Shown here: one piece after another, positions 1 to 9,135 of the stretch
Layout: the number at the start of each line of letters is the position of its first letter
How positions within the stretch are numbered: position 1 is the stretch's first letter
The notes under the pieces: model-generated
The model's database searches: none
What the model saw: only the letters and a program-made list of their open reading frames with translations
What the model was told of the DNA's origin: nothing
Assembly (NCBI GenBank): GCA_002382525.1
Contig: DFYA01000253.1
Location: 9,442-35,030 of the forward strand
DNA from: Opitutaceae bacterium UBA4094
Lineage (GTDB): Bacteria > Verrucomicrobiota > Verrucomicrobiia > Opitutales > Opitutaceae
Direction of reading: 5' to 3'
DNA length: 25,589 nt
Program-made: the position numbers and the translations under genes

Positions 1-312
1 GTGCGTTGCGAACAGTGTGGGTTCACGCAGAATGAGTTCAAAAAGCACGGGCGCTTCGGTTGCCCGCAGTGCTACGAAACCTTTTCGAGTCTTGTGGAAC
101 CGATGCTCGACAACATGCACAAGGGCACTGCGCACACCGGTAAGGTCCCGGAGCGCGCCCTCGAACGTAAATCTCTCCATGACCGCCTCGGCGAACTTGA
201 ATCCAATCTCGAAGACGCCGTGAAAACCGAGCGCTACGAGGACGCCGCCCGCTACCGCGATGAAATCAACCAGCTCAAACAAATCTTCGAGCAGCCGAAA
301 TCTGCGCTCTAA
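1..312 (+). CDS. mcsA: McsA, activator of protein arginine kinase (5' end missing)
   Basis: McsA is the zinc-binding partner that activates the protein arginine kinase McsB. The visible part holds one zinc-finger half with two CxxC pairs (CEQC near residue 3 and CPQC near residue 21). A C-terminal UVR-type coiled segment follows (about residues 58-95, rich in E, R and Y), as in UvrB/UvrC and McsA. Full-length McsA proteins carry another zinc finger before this point, so the GTG at base 1 is probably an internal valine codon and the gene is cut by the window edge. The stop lies 4 bases before the mcsB start, which supports one operon with mcsB and clpC. The family call is firm; the true start cannot be seen. 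Confidence 0.85.
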   Translation: MRCEQCGFTQNEFKKHGRFGCPQCYETFSSLVEPMLDNMHKGTAHTGKVPERALERKSLHDRLGELESNLEDAVKTERYEDAARYRDEINQLKQIFEQPKSAL

Positions 313-316
313 GCCC

Positions 317-1402
317 ATGACCATTGCCTCTCTTCTCTCAACGCCGTCCGAACTCACGGACTCCGCGAGCAGTAAGTCGGCGATCGTCTTAATGACGCGC
401 GTCCGGCTTGCGCGCAACTTGGCCGGACGATCCTTCCCTGGTTGGGCCCGCGAGCCGCAGCGTTCAGAGGTGCTGGACGTCTGTCGTGAGGCTCTCTTGG
501 CCACCGCACCGATGAAGCGCAGCGCCAACGCTGCGGTCTCGGCACTCACGGATCTGGAAAAGCAGATGCTCGTCGAGCGCCACCTCATTTCGCGCGAACT
601 GAGCGGTTCCTCCGCCGGCGCGGGCGTGGTGATCAACAAGGATCAAACGGTATCTGTGATGATCAACGAAGAGGACCACCTGCGCATTCAGGTTTTGCGC
701 GCCGGTTTCCAATTAAAGAAGGCGTGGAGCGTGATCAACGCGCTCGATTCCGAATTGGAAAGCCGTCTGGACTACGCGTTTTCCGCGCGCCTCGGCTACC
801 TTACCGCGTGCCCGACCAATCTCGGCACCGGCTTGCGTGCGTCTGCGATGATGCACTTGCCCGCATTGGTGATCGCGGGGCAGATGGAAAAGGTGGTCCG
901 CGCCGTCAATCAACTCGGCATGGTCGTGCGTGGCCTTTTTGGCGAAGGCTCCGACGCGAGCGGCAGTATCTTCCAGATCTCCAATCAAACGACACTCGGT
1001 GAGTCCGAGGAAGCGATCATCAAGCGTCTTGGCAGCGTTCTCCAATCCATCATCGAGCACGAACTCAACGCTCGTGCGAAACTGTTGGAGAGCGACGCAA
1101 CCAAACTCTTCGACAAGATCGGGCGCGCGTATGGCATCCTGCAGAACAGCCATCAGCTCACCTCCACCGAGGCGATGAACCTGCTTTCGCTGCTCCGGCT
1201 CGGCATCGACCTGTTGGTGTTCCCCGAAGAAACGCGCGCCGTGGTCGACCGTCTCTTCATCGAGGCGCAACCCGGGCACATCCAAAGCACCGCCAAACAC
1301 GATCTCGAATCGAACCAGCGGGATATCCTTCGCGCGGAGCGTCTGCGCACGGAGTTTGCTACGTTTGCAAAACCCAATTTCACGATCAACGGTCAGAATT
1401 AA
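317..1402 (+). CDS. mcsB: McsB, protein arginine kinase
   Basis: McsB transfers phosphate from ATP to arginine side chains of misfolded proteins and so tags them for ClpC-ClpP. The 361-residue product is close to the family length. It has the phosphagen-kinase nucleotide-binding stretch TRVRLARNL (27-35), the catalytic loop NEEDHLR (117-123) and the CPTNLGTGLRAS block (165-176). The C-terminus contains RDILRA (335-340), which fits the RDxxRA motif known as the allosteric phospho-arginine site of McsB. The ATG at 317 is chosen over an in-frame ATG at 260, because homology begins only after 317 and the upstream codons overlap mcsA. No Shine-Dalgarno site is visible; the start is preceded by CCC. 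It lies between mcsA and clpC and is probably co-transcribed with both. Confidence 0.95.
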   Translation: MTIASLLSTPSELTDSASSKSAIVLMTRVRLARNLAGRSFPGWAREPQRSEVLDVCREALLATAPMKRSANAAVSALTDLEKQMLVERHLISRELSGSSAGAGVVINKDQTVSVMINEEDHLRIQVLRAGFQLKKAWSVINALDSELESRLDYAFSARLGYLTACPTNLGTGLRASAMMHLPALVIAGQMEKVVRAVNQLGMVVRGLFGEGSDASGSIFQISNQTTLGESEEAIIKRLGSVLQSIIEHELNARAKLLESDATKLFDKIGRAYGILQNSHQLTSTEAMNLLSLLRLGIDLLVFPEETRAVVDRLFIEAQPGHIQSTAKHDLESNQRDILRAERLRTEFATFAKPNFTINGQN

Positions 1403-1423
1403 CCCATCAATTTACCCACGCTT

Positions 1424-3955
1424 ATGGAACCGATGAACAACTTTACCCCCCGCGCGCAGCAAGTGCTGGCGCTGGCTCGCAAGGAGGCCGACCGCTTCCA
1501 CCACAACTACGTCGGCACCGAGCACATTCTCCTCGGGTTGATCAAACTCGGGCAAGGCGTCGCCGTGAGCGTGCTTCAGAAGATGGGCTTGGATTTGGAA
1601 ACCGTGCGCAACGCCGTCGAAAAACAAGTCGGCACCGGCCAAGAGACCAAGACACAAGGCAGTATCCCTTACACGCCGCGCGTGAAAAAAGTCCTCGCCC
1701 TCGCCGGCAAGGAAGCGAAGGCGCTCAACCATTCTTACGTCGGCACTGAGCACATCCTCCTCGGCCTTCTCCGCGAAGGCGAAGGCGTCGCCGCCCGCGT
1801 GCTCAAGTCCCTCGACATCGATATCGAGCGCACCCGCAACGAAATCCTCCGCGAACTCGATCCGCAGTTCTCCGGCGGCGAAGGCGGCGGCGGTGGTGAA
1901 GAAGCCTCCGCCGGAGCCCCGCAGCGTCCCGGCGCGGCCTCCGAAGAGGGCGGAAAGAAGGAAGTCAAGACCCCCGCGCTCAAGGCCTTCGGTCGCGACC
2001 TCACCGAACTCGCCCGCAAAGGCGAACTCGATCCCGTCGTCGGTCGTAAAAACGAGATCCGTCGCGTCGTGCAGATCCTCTGCCGCCGCACCAAGAACAA
2101 TCCCGTGCTCATCGGCGAAGCGGGCGTCGGCAAGACCGCCATCGCCGAAGGCCTCGCTCAAGAAATCGCCAGCGGCATCGTGCCCGAGATCCTTTTGGAC
2201 AAAAAGGTCATCACGCTCGACCTCGCTCTCATGGTTGCCGGCACCAAATACCGCGGCCAATTCGAGGAACGCATTAAGGCGGTGATGGACGAAATCAAGC
2301 GCGCCAAAAACGTGATCATCTTCATCGACGAGATGCACACGATCGTTGGCGCCGGCGCCGCCGAAGGCGCAATGGATGCATCCAACATTTTCAAGCCCGC
2401 GCTCAGCCGCGGCGAACTCCAGTGCATCGGCGCGACCACCCTCAACGAATACCGCAAGTATATCGAAAAGGACTCCGCGCTCGATCGTCGCTTTCAGTCG
2501 GTGAAAATCGAGCCGCCGTCCGTCGAGGACACTGTCACGATCCTCAAGGGTATTCGGCCAAAATACGAAGATCACCACAAGGCGGTCTTCACCGACAAGT
2601 CGCTCGAAACCGCCGCGAAGCTCTCCGACCGCTACATCACCGGACGTTTCCTGCCTGACAAGGCCATCGACGTGATGGACGAAGCGGGCTCGCGCGCCCG
2701 CATCTCTTCGCTTAGCCGCCCGACCGACATCGAAGACCTGTCCAAGGAAATCGAGCAGGTCTGCGCGCAAAAAGAAGAGGCCATCGCCAAACAGCATTTC
2801 GAGGAAGCCGCCAAATACCGCGACACCGAGAAGCAGCTTCGCACGAAACAAGAGCAGGCCACCGAGGCATGGAAGAAAGCTCGCGAGGAGCACCGTATCA
2901 CCATCGACGAAGACCTCATGATGCAGGTCGTCGCCGACTGGACCGGCATCCCGCTCTCGCGCATGGAAAAGAAGGAGAGCGAAAAGCTCCTCGGCCTCGA
3001 AAAAGAAATCCAGCGTTCCGTCATCGGCCAAGAACTCGCCGCGAGCGCCATTGCTCGCGCGCTGCGCCGTTCGCGCGCCGACTTGAAGGATCCTCGCCGC
3101 CCGATCGGCTCCTTCCTGTTCGTGGGCCCGACTGGCGTCGGCAAGACCGAGACCGCCAAGCAGCTCGCCGTTCAGATGTTCGGCAACCAGGAAGCGCTCA
3201 TTCAAATCGACATGAGCGAATACATGGAAAAATTTGCAGTATCGCGCATGGTCGGCTCGCCCCCCGGCTATGTCGGTTACGACGAGGGCGGTCAGCTCAC
3301 GGAAGCGGTGCGGCGTAAGCCTTACGCCGTGATCCTTTTCGACGAGATTGAGAAGGCCCACCCCGATGTGTTGCAGATCCTCCTCCAGATCTTGGAAGAC
3401 GGGCGTCTTACGGACTCGTTGGGCCGCGCGGTCGATTTCCGCAATACGATCATCATCATGACCTCGAACGTCGGTGCGCAGCTCTTGCAGCGCCAGACCT
3501 CGATGGGATTTGCCGCCGCCGCCTCGAGCTTCAGTGACAGCGAAAAAATGCGCGAAAAGGTGCTCGAAGAGGCCAAGCGCGTCTTCAAGCCCGAGTTCCT
3601 CAACCGTATCTCGGACATCGTGTTTTTCCGGCCGCTGGAAAAGATCGACCTCGTCAAGATTGTGGAGCTCGAGGTGGTCAAATTTGCGAAGCGCCTCACT
3701 GAACGGAAGATCGAGCTCGAGTTTACCGACGAGGCGAAGCTGCTGCTCATCGACAAGGGCTACGACGAGAAATACGGCGCGCGTCCGTTGCGCCGGGCCG
3801 TCGAGCACTACTTGGAAGATCCACTCGCCGAGGCGATCTTGCGTGGTGATGTGAAGGACGGCGAAACGATCTTGGTCGTGCGTAATGGCGAGGAACTCGC
3901 ATTTAAACAAAAGAGCCCGAGCCAGCCGTCGCCGGACACGAACGTCGCGTCGTAA
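1424..3955 (+). CDS. clpC: ClpC, AAA+ unfoldase subunit of the Clp protease
   Basis: ClpC is a hexameric unfoldase that feeds substrates to ClpP. The 843-residue protein has two Clp-N repeats (about 1-150), each with GTEHILLG. Their glutamates E33 and E109 match the positions that bind phospho-arginine in Bacillus ClpC. A Gly/Glu-rich linker follows (150-180). AAA1 has Walker A GEAGVGKT (231-238) and Walker B IIFIDE (298-303). A middle domain with a UVR-like coiled coil spans about 440-490. AAA2 has Walker A GPTGVGKT (568-575) and Walker B VILFDE (636-641), then the MGF tripeptide (694-696) of the ClpP-docking loop. The start could also be the ATG at 1433. It is the last gene of the mcsA-mcsB-clpC operon and ends at a strong terminator. 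No CtsR repressor gene is visible. Confidence 0.96.
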   Translation: MEPMNNFTPRAQQVLALARKEADRFHHNYVGTEHILLGLIKLGQGVAVSVLQKMGLDLETVRNAVEKQVGTGQETKTQGSIPYTPRVKKVLALAGKEAKALNHSYVGTEHILLGLLREGEGVAARVLKSLDIDIERTRNEILRELDPQFSGGEGGGGGEEASAGAPQRPGAASEEGGKKEVKTPALKAFGRDLTELARKGELDPVVGRKNEIRRVVQILCRRTKNNPVLIGEAGVGKTAIAEGLAQEIASGIVPEILLDKKVITLDLALMVAGTKYRGQFEERIKAVMDEIKRAKNVIIFIDEMHTIVGAGAAEGAMDASNIFKPALSRGELQCIGATTLNEYRKYIEKDSALDRRFQSVKIEPPSVEDTVTILKGIRPKYEDHHKAVFTDKSLETAAKLSDRYITGRFLPDKAIDVMDEAGSRARISSLSRPTDIEDLSKEIEQVCAQKEEAIAKQHFEEAAKYRDTEKQLRTKQEQATEAWKKAREEHRITIDEDLMMQVVADWTGIPLSRMEKKESEKLLGLEKEIQRSVIGQELAASAIARALRRSRADLKDPRRPIGSFLFVGPTGVGKTETAKQLAVQMFGNQEALIQIDMSEYMEKFAVSRMVGSPPGYVGYDEGGQLTEAVRRKPYAVILFDEIEKAHPDVLQILLQILEDGRLTDSLGRAVDFRNTIIIMTSNVGAQLLQRQTSMGFAAAASSFSDSEKMREKVLEEAKRVFKPEFLNRISDIVFFRPLEKIDLVKIVELEVVKFAKRLTERKIELEFTDEAKLLLIDKGYDEKYGARPLRRAVEHYLEDPLAEAILRGDVKDGETILVVRNGEELAFKQKSPSQPSPDTNVAS

Positions 3956-3989
3956 CGCCGAACACGCCGTTCGCCGCGCGTAAGTTTAC

Positions 3990-4026
3990 CGCCCTGCAAC
4001 CGACTCGGTTGCAGGGCGTTTTGTTT
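3990..4026 (+). terminator. Rho-independent terminator after clpC
   Basis: A perfect 13-bp stem (3990-4002 pairing with 4006-4018, GC-rich) has a 3-base ACT loop and is followed by TTTTGTTT. It begins 35 bases after the clpC stop and closes the mcsA-mcsB-clpC operon. Confidence 0.93.
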
Positions 4027-4057
4027 GATCGCGCCGAGCCGTGCCAACGCCGGAAGC

Positions 4058-4097
4058 GAGCACGCTTGTTTCGCTCAGGAGCAAGCGCGCTCTTTTT
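4058..4097 (+). terminator. Second terminator-like hairpin upstream of the transglutaminase-like gene
   Basis: GAGCACGCTTG (4058-4068) pairs with CAAGCGCGCTC (4082-4092) with one mismatch, leaving a 13-base loop, and is followed by TTTTT. It lies after the clpC terminator and 40 bases before the next start. It could be a backup terminator, an attenuator in the next gene's leader, or a worn copy of the REP-like palindrome seen at 10209. Confidence 0.45.
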
Positions 4098-4136
4098 GGC
4101 TCGTTGTCGGCGAGGCAATGCCGCCAACCTCAGACG

Positions 4137-5939
4137 ATGATGGTCATCGGGCGCCGCCGCTTGTTTTGGATTTTGTGCGTGTTCATCTGGGCGGCCATCG
4201 CGCAGGCCCGAGCCGACCTCGCGACGGTGTTGCCCGACGACTGGTTCACGCGACCTCCCACGGCTGAGCGCATCAAGGTCGTTCAGACTGCGGCCGAAGA
4301 CTTGGGGTGGTCTCCGGTCGCGACACGGTTGTTCGCGGGTTCGATTCGTGGCTATGAACTGCGGCAGGAAAACGCGGCGGCGGCGTGGTATTTGTTGGCG
4401 CGTTGGTGTGATCTGTTTGGGCAATCGCAAGCCAAGGCGGGCCGGCAGTGGTTGGAGTTTCTCAGCAAGGCAGGCGCGCTTTATCCCCACATCGACCAGC
4501 AGCGGATTCGCGCGCTGCCCGACGAACCCATTGCGCGATTGTTAACTGCTGAAACGGGCGCGTGGCTGCTGGGTGATCGCACTTTTTCGGAAACGTTTTT
4601 CGACCTGGTGACACCCTACGATTGCTTGCCGCGCGTGATGGGAATTCTGCAGGAGCTGCGCGAAGCGGGCGCCGGTCGTTTCGCTTCCCATGCACAACTC
4701 GCGCTGGCAATCGCGCTGGTTTATGACTCGCCGCCGCCGCCCCATTGGCCGCATTGGCAGGTGTCCACCACGGTATTGCCTCGGCAACTACCGACACCGC
4801 GAGATGCGTTTTTGTTTTTCCTCGATTCGGACAAAGCGGGGCGGACGTTGCATAAGCTCGGCTCGTTGCCGGCAGCCGAATTGAAGTTCGCAGTCGATCT
4901 GTCGGCGCCCTTTTCCGAACTCCTCTGGGCGCAGCAGTCGGTCAAGTTCCCGCTGCCGAATCTGGTGAAAAGCTACGAAGCTGTGCGTTACCGAAACGAT
5001 CGCATCGACGCCCAAGCCTACGTTTGGCCGGGTGACAGCTACGAGTTGCCTGAAATTTACCGCGAAGGGGGGATCTGCGTCGATCAGGCGTATTTTGCGA
5101 CTCAAGCGGCGAAGGCAAGGGGAGTGCCTTCGCTGTTGTTCGGTGGCGCGGGACGCGATGGACGACACGCATGGTTCGGCTATCTCGGCACCGGGCAAAA
5201 ATGGGTTTTAGATGCGGGTCGTTATGAGGAACAGCGTTATGTCACCGGCGTGGCCTTCGATCCGCAAACGTGGACGCTGTTGTCAGATCACGAACTCACG
5301 TTTTTGAGCGAAGGCTTTCGCCGACTGCCTCCGTATCGCCAGTCGCGGCAACATCAGGTTTTTGCTGAGTTGTATCTGCGCATGAATCAGAAAACCGCAG
5401 CGGCGGCCGCCGCGCGCAAGGCCGTCAATTATGAGCGTCGCAACGTCGATGCGTGGGAACTGCTAGTCGCGGCCAACGACGAGGCGCCTTCGCGGACACG
5501 CGAAGGGGTGTTGCGCGAGGCGGGGCAGGCGATGCAGCGTTATCCGGATTTGAACGCGCGCTTCGTGCGCGAACTCGCAGCGAGCATGCGGGCTCGCGGT
5601 GAAACGAGCGCCGCTGACTTTGAGGAGCGTTCGCTGGTGCGGCGTGGTCAGACCGGGGGGCGCAGCGACATGGGCGTGGATCACGCCGCGACGGCGATGG
5701 CTGCAGCCGCGCCGGCGGATCAGGGACGCGTCTATCGCCAGTTGTTGCAGCAATACGGGCGGGGCGCAGGCATCGCGTTTTACGACCGTGTCACCAAGCC
5801 GCTGGTGCTTGCCATGATCGCGGAGAATCGGCGCGGCGAGGCGCTGCAAGTGCTGGCGCAGACGCGCTCGATCTTAAAACCGGAGTTCGGCAGCCAGTTT
5901 GATCGCGAGATGGACGAGCTGGCGGCCAAGGCCAAGTGA
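4137..5939 (+). CDS. Exported transglutaminase-like protein with C-terminal TPR-like region
   Basis: I do not recognise a named family. The first residues form a typical signal peptide: Met, three arginines, a hydrophobic core and then AQARA before the mature part. This favours starts at 4137 or 4140 over the ATG at 4041, which falls just upstream of a hairpin. About 600 residues are predicted. In the middle, GGICVDQAYF, GRHAWFGY and VLDAGRY supply a Cys314-His344-Asp359 series with the order and spacing of the transglutaminase/papain-like fold. The last third is helical and Ala-rich with paired-helix repeats like TPRs (about 400-460). A periplasmic or envelope role is likely, but whether it acts as protease, crosslinker or binding module cannot be told. 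It follows the clpC terminator and is probably monocistronic, ending convergent with the LysR gene. Confidence 0.72.
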   Translation: MMVIGRRRLFWILCVFIWAAIAQARADLATVLPDDWFTRPPTAERIKVVQTAAEDLGWSPVATRLFAGSIRGYELRQENAAAAWYLLARWCDLFGQSQAKAGRQWLEFLSKAGALYPHIDQQRIRALPDEPIARLLTAETGAWLLGDRTFSETFFDLVTPYDCLPRVMGILQELREAGAGRFASHAQLALAIALVYDSPPPPHWPHWQVSTTVLPRQLPTPRDAFLFFLDSDKAGRTLHKLGSLPAAELKFAVDLSAPFSELLWAQQSVKFPLPNLVKSYEAVRYRNDRIDAQAYVWPGDSYELPEIYREGGICVDQAYFATQAAKARGVPSLLFGGAGRDGRHAWFGYLGTGQKWVLDAGRYEEQRYVTGVAFDPQTWTLLSDHELTFLSEGFRRLPPYRQSRQHQVFAELYLRMNQKTAAAAAARKAVNYERRNVDAWELLVAANDEAPSRTREGVLREAGQAMQRYPDLNARFVRELAASMRARGETSAADFEERSLVRRGQTGGRSDMGVDHAATAMAAAAPADQGRVYRQLLQQYGRGAGIAFYDRVTKPLVLAMIAENRRGEALQVLAQTRSILKPEFGSQFDREMDELAAKAK

Positions 5940-5960
5940 TGGCCCGCACTGGGGCGCGTG

Positions 5961-6872
5961 TTATTTACCCTCGGACGCCGCCACCGACACAAATGCCGCG
6001 AGCGCGGGGTCGAGCGTGGGCGCAGCCTTCCATCCGATGACCAAGCGGCTTTCTGGGGCGGGACCGTCGAGCGGGCGAAAGACGACCTCCGGGGGCAGTT
6101 GTTTCGCCTCAGACGGACACATGAAGGTCGCCCCGATTCCGGCGCGCACAAAACCCACGCCATTGGCGCGCGGCCACACTTCCTCGGCGATGTGCGGAGC
6201 CACTCCCGACTTCGCGAAAGCCGCCAAGATCCGGTCGTAGAACCCGGGATTGTAGGCACGGGGGAACAACACAAACGACGTCGCGGCGAGGTCGCGTAAT
6301 TGCAGCGACGCCTTGGCCGCGAGCGCGTGATCCGAGGGCAACAACACGCCGTTTTTTTCGCGGAGGAGGAGCTTGGTTTTGAGGCCGGGCGTGGAGATCG
6401 CCTCCGGATGAAAGAAGCCACACGCTAACTCGCCGTTTTGCAGCGCGCTCAATTGGGCCGAGGTTGGCGACTCGTTCAGTTCGAGTCGGATGCCGGGAAA
6501 GCGTTTGTGGAACTCGCGCAGGATCGCCGGTAGGACCGTGGCCATCGCTAAACCGGTGAAGCCGGCCTTGATGTGCCCGCTGCCGCCCGCAGCGAGAGCG
6601 CGCAATTCCCCCGGGACCTTCGCGAGCGTTTTCAAAAGAGGCTCCACGCGCTCGGCAAGCGAACGTCCTGCCGGGGTGAGTTCGACCTTGCGACGCGAAC
6701 GCACAAACAATGGCGTGCCGAGCGCCGCCTCCAGTTGTGCGATCTGCCGGCTCAGCGCGGGCTGCGCGATGGACAATGACTCAGCCGCTTTTCGGAAATG
6801 CAATTGCCGCGCGACCTCGCGGAAATAAACGAGGTGACGTAGCTCATAATCAAACTGATACTCGCGAGGCAT
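5961..6872 (-). CDS. LysR-family transcriptional regulator
   Basis: The 303-residue protein has an N-terminal winged helix-turn-helix (about 11-70) with the family pattern [16 protein letters not shown] and [13 protein letters not shown]. An effector-binding domain like those of other LysR proteins follows from about residue 90. The open frame runs further upstream into leuC, but homology starts at the ATG ending at 6872. It is divergent from leuC across 106 bases that contain a dyad of the T-N11-A type. By the usual LysR arrangement it probably controls leuCD and itself, perhaps responding to a leucine-pathway intermediate. That effector is a guess. The alternative is a regulator of unrelated genes that only happens to be adjacent. 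Confidence 0.93.
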   Translation of the reverse strand: MPREYQFDYELRHLVYFREVARQLHFRKAAESLSIAQPALSRQIAQLEAALGTPLFVRSRRKVELTPAGRSLAERVEPLLKTLAKVPGELRALAAGGSGHIKAGFTGLAMATVLPAILREFHKRFPGIRLELNESPTSAQLSALQNGELACGFFHPEAISTPGLKTKLLLREKNGVLLPSDHALAAKASLQLRDLAATSFVLFPRAYNPGFYDRILAAFAKSGVAPHIAEEVWPRANGVGFVRAGIGATFMCPSEAKQLPPEVVFRPLDGPAPESRLVIGWKAAPTLDPALAAFVSVAASEGK

Positions 6873-6912
6873 CACTGGTAGCCGAACAAGTATTTCCCAG
6901 GCATGCAAGAAT

Positions 6913-6927
6913 CTGGTAGTCTGCCAG
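6913..6927. promoter_or_regulatory. Candidate LysR-type operator between the LysR gene and leuC
   Basis: CTGGTAG (6913-6919) and CTGCCAG (6921-6927) form an imperfect dyad around one base. T6914 and A6926 are 11 bases apart, as in the LysR T-N11-A rule. A further CTGGTAG lies at 6875-6881, 38 bases away, just inside the start of the regulator's transcript. Confidence 0.45.
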
Positions 6928-6930
6928 CCT

Positions 6931-6963
6931 GTTTTCGACCACGGGAGCCCCGCTCCTGAAAAC
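6931..6963 (+). other. Small hairpin in the leuC leader
   Basis: GTTTTC (6931-6936) and GAAAAC (6958-6963) flank an inner stem GGAGC-CCC-GCTCC (6944-6956). It ends 15 bases before the leuC start. There is no T-run and no leucine-rich leader peptide, so I do not call it an attenuator. Confidence 0.3.
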
Positions 6964-6978
6964 CTCGACCTTATCATC

Positions 6979-8397
6979 ATGGCTAAATCGCTCTTCCAAA
7001 AAGTCTGGGACGCCCACTCCGTCCGCAAGCTGGCCAATGGCCAGACGCAGTTGCTCATCGGCACGCACCTCATCCACGAGGTCACATCTCCTCAAGCCTT
7101 CGGCATGTTGCGCGACCTCGGCCTAAAGGTGGCGTTCCCGCACCGCACGTTTGCGACGGTGGATCACATCATCCCGACCAATGAACTGGTCGAGCCTTAC
7201 GCCGACAGTCTGGCTCAGGCCATGATGGACGAAATTCGTAAGAACTGCGCGGAGTTCGGCGTCACGTTTTTCGACCGCGCCTCCGGCAAGCAGGGCATCG
7301 TGCACATCGTCGGTCCCGAGCAGGGCATCACCCAACCCGGCACCACCATCGCCTGCGGCGACTCCCACACCTCCACTCACGGCGCATTTGGAGCAATCGC
7401 GTTCGGTATCGGCACGAGCCAGGTGCGCGACGTGCTCGCCACGCAGACCATGGCCCTCGGCGCGCTCAAGGTCCGTCGCATCGAGGTCAACGGCAAGCTG
7501 CGCCCCGGCGTTTACGCCAAGGACGTGATTCTCCACATCATCCGCCTCACTGGCGTGAACGGCGGCACCGGCTTTGCCTACGAATATGCGGGCTCGACCT
7601 TCGACGCCTTCACCATGGAAGAGCGCATGACCGTGTGTAACATGTCCATCGAAGGCGGTGCGCGAGTCGGTTACGTTAACCCTGACGAGACGACTTTCGC
7701 TTACCTCAAGGGCCGTCCTTATTCGCCAAAAGGGGCGGAGTGGGATACGGCGGTCGAGCGGTGGAAGTCCTACGCTTCCGACAAGGGCGCGCACTACGAC
7801 GACGTCATGATTATCGACGCCGCCGACATCGCTCCGTCCGTCACGTGGGGCATCAATCCCGGCCAGGGCATCTCGATCACCGAGAACATCCCCAGCCCGG
7901 AGACCGCTACTTCGGCCGACGACAAGGCCGGTATCATCGAGGCGCTCGAATACATGAAGCTGCCCGCCGGCAAGCCGATCAAGGGCACCAAGATCAACGT
8001 CGCCTTCCTTGGCTCCTGCACCAACGGACGTCTCTCCGATTTCCAAGAAGTCGCGAAATACATCCAAGGCCGCAAGGTCGCTCCCGGCATCAAAGCCATC
8101 GCCGTTCCCGGTTCGCAAATCGTCGCGCTCCAGTGTGAGAAGCTCGGTCTCGACAAAATTCTTGTCGAAGCGGGCTTCGAGTGGCGCGCCGCCGGTTGTT
8201 CGATGTGCCTCGCGATGAACCCCGATAAGTTGATCGGCGATCAACTCTGCGCCTCGTCCTCGAATCGCAACTTCAAGGGCCGTCAGGGTTCGACCACCGG
8301 TCGCACCATCCTGATGAGCCCCGTTATGGTGGCTGCCGCCGCCGTCACTGGCGAAGTCTCCGACGCCCGCGAAGTGTTCCACGTCGCGAACAACTAA
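6979..8397 (+). CDS. leuC: LeuC, 3-isopropylmalate dehydratase large subunit
   Basis: LeuC is the large, iron-sulfur subunit of isopropylmalate isomerase. It converts 2- to 3-isopropylmalate in leucine biosynthesis together with LeuD. The 472-residue length is standard. The [4Fe-4S] ligands are Cys347 (in [11 protein letters not shown]) and Cys407/Cys410 (in CSMCLAMNP), which by my recollection match the numbering of the enterobacterial enzyme. The substrate and cofactor region [13 protein letters not shown] is also intact. The start ATG follows a leader without a Shine-Dalgarno site. It is the first gene of leuCD and is divergent from a LysR gene. leuA and leuB are not in the window. Confidence 0.97.
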   Translation: MAKSLFQKVWDAHSVRKLANGQTQLLIGTHLIHEVTSPQAFGMLRDLGLKVAFPHRTFATVDHIIPTNELVEPYADSLAQAMMDEIRKNCAEFGVTFFDRASGKQGIVHIVGPEQGITQPGTTIACGDSHTSTHGAFGAIAFGIGTSQVRDVLATQTMALGALKVRRIEVNGKLRPGVYAKDVILHIIRLTGVNGGTGFAYEYAGSTFDAFTMEERMTVCNMSIEGGARVGYVNPDETTFAYLKGRPYSPKGAEWDTAVERWKSYASDKGAHYDDVMIIDAADIAPSVTWGINPGQGISITENIPSPETATSADDKAGIIEALEYMKLPAGKPIKGTKINVAFLGSCTNGRLSDFQEVAKYIQGRKVAPGIKAIAVPGSQIVALQCEKLGLDKILVEAGFEWRAAGCSMCLAMNPDKLIGDQLCASSSNRNFKGRQGSTTGRTILMSPVMVAAAAVTGEVSDAREVFHVANN

Positions 8398-8412
8398 ACC
8401 ACAGACCTTATT

Positions 8413-8481
8413 GCCCACGGAACACACGTAATACGCGGAAAACAGATCTGATTCTTCCGTGTATTCCGTGGTTCCGTGGGC
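8413..8481. repeat. Long imperfect palindrome between leuC and leuD
   Basis: The left arm 8413-8440 and right arm 8455-8481 pair almost throughout (one bulge and about two mismatches), with a 14-base loop that contains the palindrome CAGATCTG. The right arm carries TTCCGTG three times (8455, 8464 and 8472). It fills most of the 101-base gap between leuC and leuD. No T-run follows, so it is more likely a dispersed palindromic element, or an mRNA-stabilising or processing hairpin, than a terminator. Confidence 0.8.
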
Positions 8482-8498
8482 TAAAACTCCTTCTTAAA

Positions 8499-9104
8499 AT
8501 GGCTCTCGCAAAAATCACCTCCGTCACCGGCCGCGCCGTCAACGTGCCCGGCAACGACATCGACACCGACCGTATCATCCCGGCGCGCTTCATGAAGTGC
8601 GTCACCTTCGACGGTCTTGGCGAATTCCTCTTCTACGACGTCCGTAAGGACACCACCACGGGCGAAAACACCAATCACCCGCTTAACGATTCGCGTTTCA
8701 ACGGCGCGACCATCCTTCTCTCCGGCGCCAACTTCGGCTGCGGCTCCTCCCGTGAGCACGCTCCGCAGGCCATCGCTAAGTATGGGTTCAAAGCAGTTAT
8801 CGCGGAAAATTTTGCCGAGATCTTCTTCGGCAACAGCACCACCCTCGGCATGCCTTGCGTGACCGCCGCCCGCGAAGACATTGCCAAGATCGCCGCCGCC
8901 GTGGAAGCCGATCCGCGGACCGAGGTCACCATCGACCTCGAAAAGCTCGAGGCGCGTTTCGCCGGTCAATCGGTCAAGATCGAGCAACGCGAATCCGCCC
9001 GCGACGCGCTGATCAACGGCCGCTGGGACGCCATCGGCGAACTCATCGACGGGCTGCCCGATGTGAAGACGACCGCCGCCAAACTGCCGTATATGGCGGC
9101 CTGA
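8499..9104 (+). CDS. leuD: LeuD, 3-isopropylmalate dehydratase small subunit
   Basis: LeuD is the swivel-domain partner of LeuC in isopropylmalate isomerase. The 201-residue length is typical. Recognisable blocks are NDIDTDRIIPARFMK near residues 18-33 and NFGCGSSREHAP near 77-88; the latter is the substrate-binding Ser-Arg loop of the aconitase swivel domain. The ATG at 8499 has no Shine-Dalgarno site. It follows leuC by 101 bases, mostly a palindrome, and ends 31 bases before a strong terminator. Confidence 0.97.
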   Translation: MALAKITSVTGRAVNVPGNDIDTDRIIPARFMKCVTFDGLGEFLFYDVRKDTTTGENTNHPLNDSRFNGATILLSGANFGCGSSREHAPQAIAKYGFKAVIAENFAEIFFGNSTTLGMPCVTAAREDIAKIAAAVEADPRTEVTIDLEKLEARFAGQSVKIEQRESARDALINGRWDAIGELIDGLPDVKTTAAKLPYMAA

Positions 9105-9135
9105 GTGTAATCCCGCGCAAGCTTGCGCCCCTTCT

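Noticed and set aside
1..3. GTG at base 1 as the start of mcsA
   Set aside because: McsA proteins have another zinc finger before this point; the codon is more likely an internal valine and the gene is cut by the window edge.
1412..3910. Long open frame on the minus strand opposite clpC (832 codons)
   Set aside because: Antisense shadow of a GC-rich gene. The translation has no recognisable domain and is rich in Asp, Val, Leu and Phe strings typical of complement frames.
6931..6963. Leucine attenuator or T-box in front of leuC
   Set aside because: The leader is only about 100 bases, has no leucine-rich peptide, no T-box sequence and no T-run after the hairpin.
7123..8427. Minus-strand frame opposite leuC (434 codons)
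   Set aside because: The true gene is leuC on the plus strand with all cluster cysteines; the antisense product shows no family signs.
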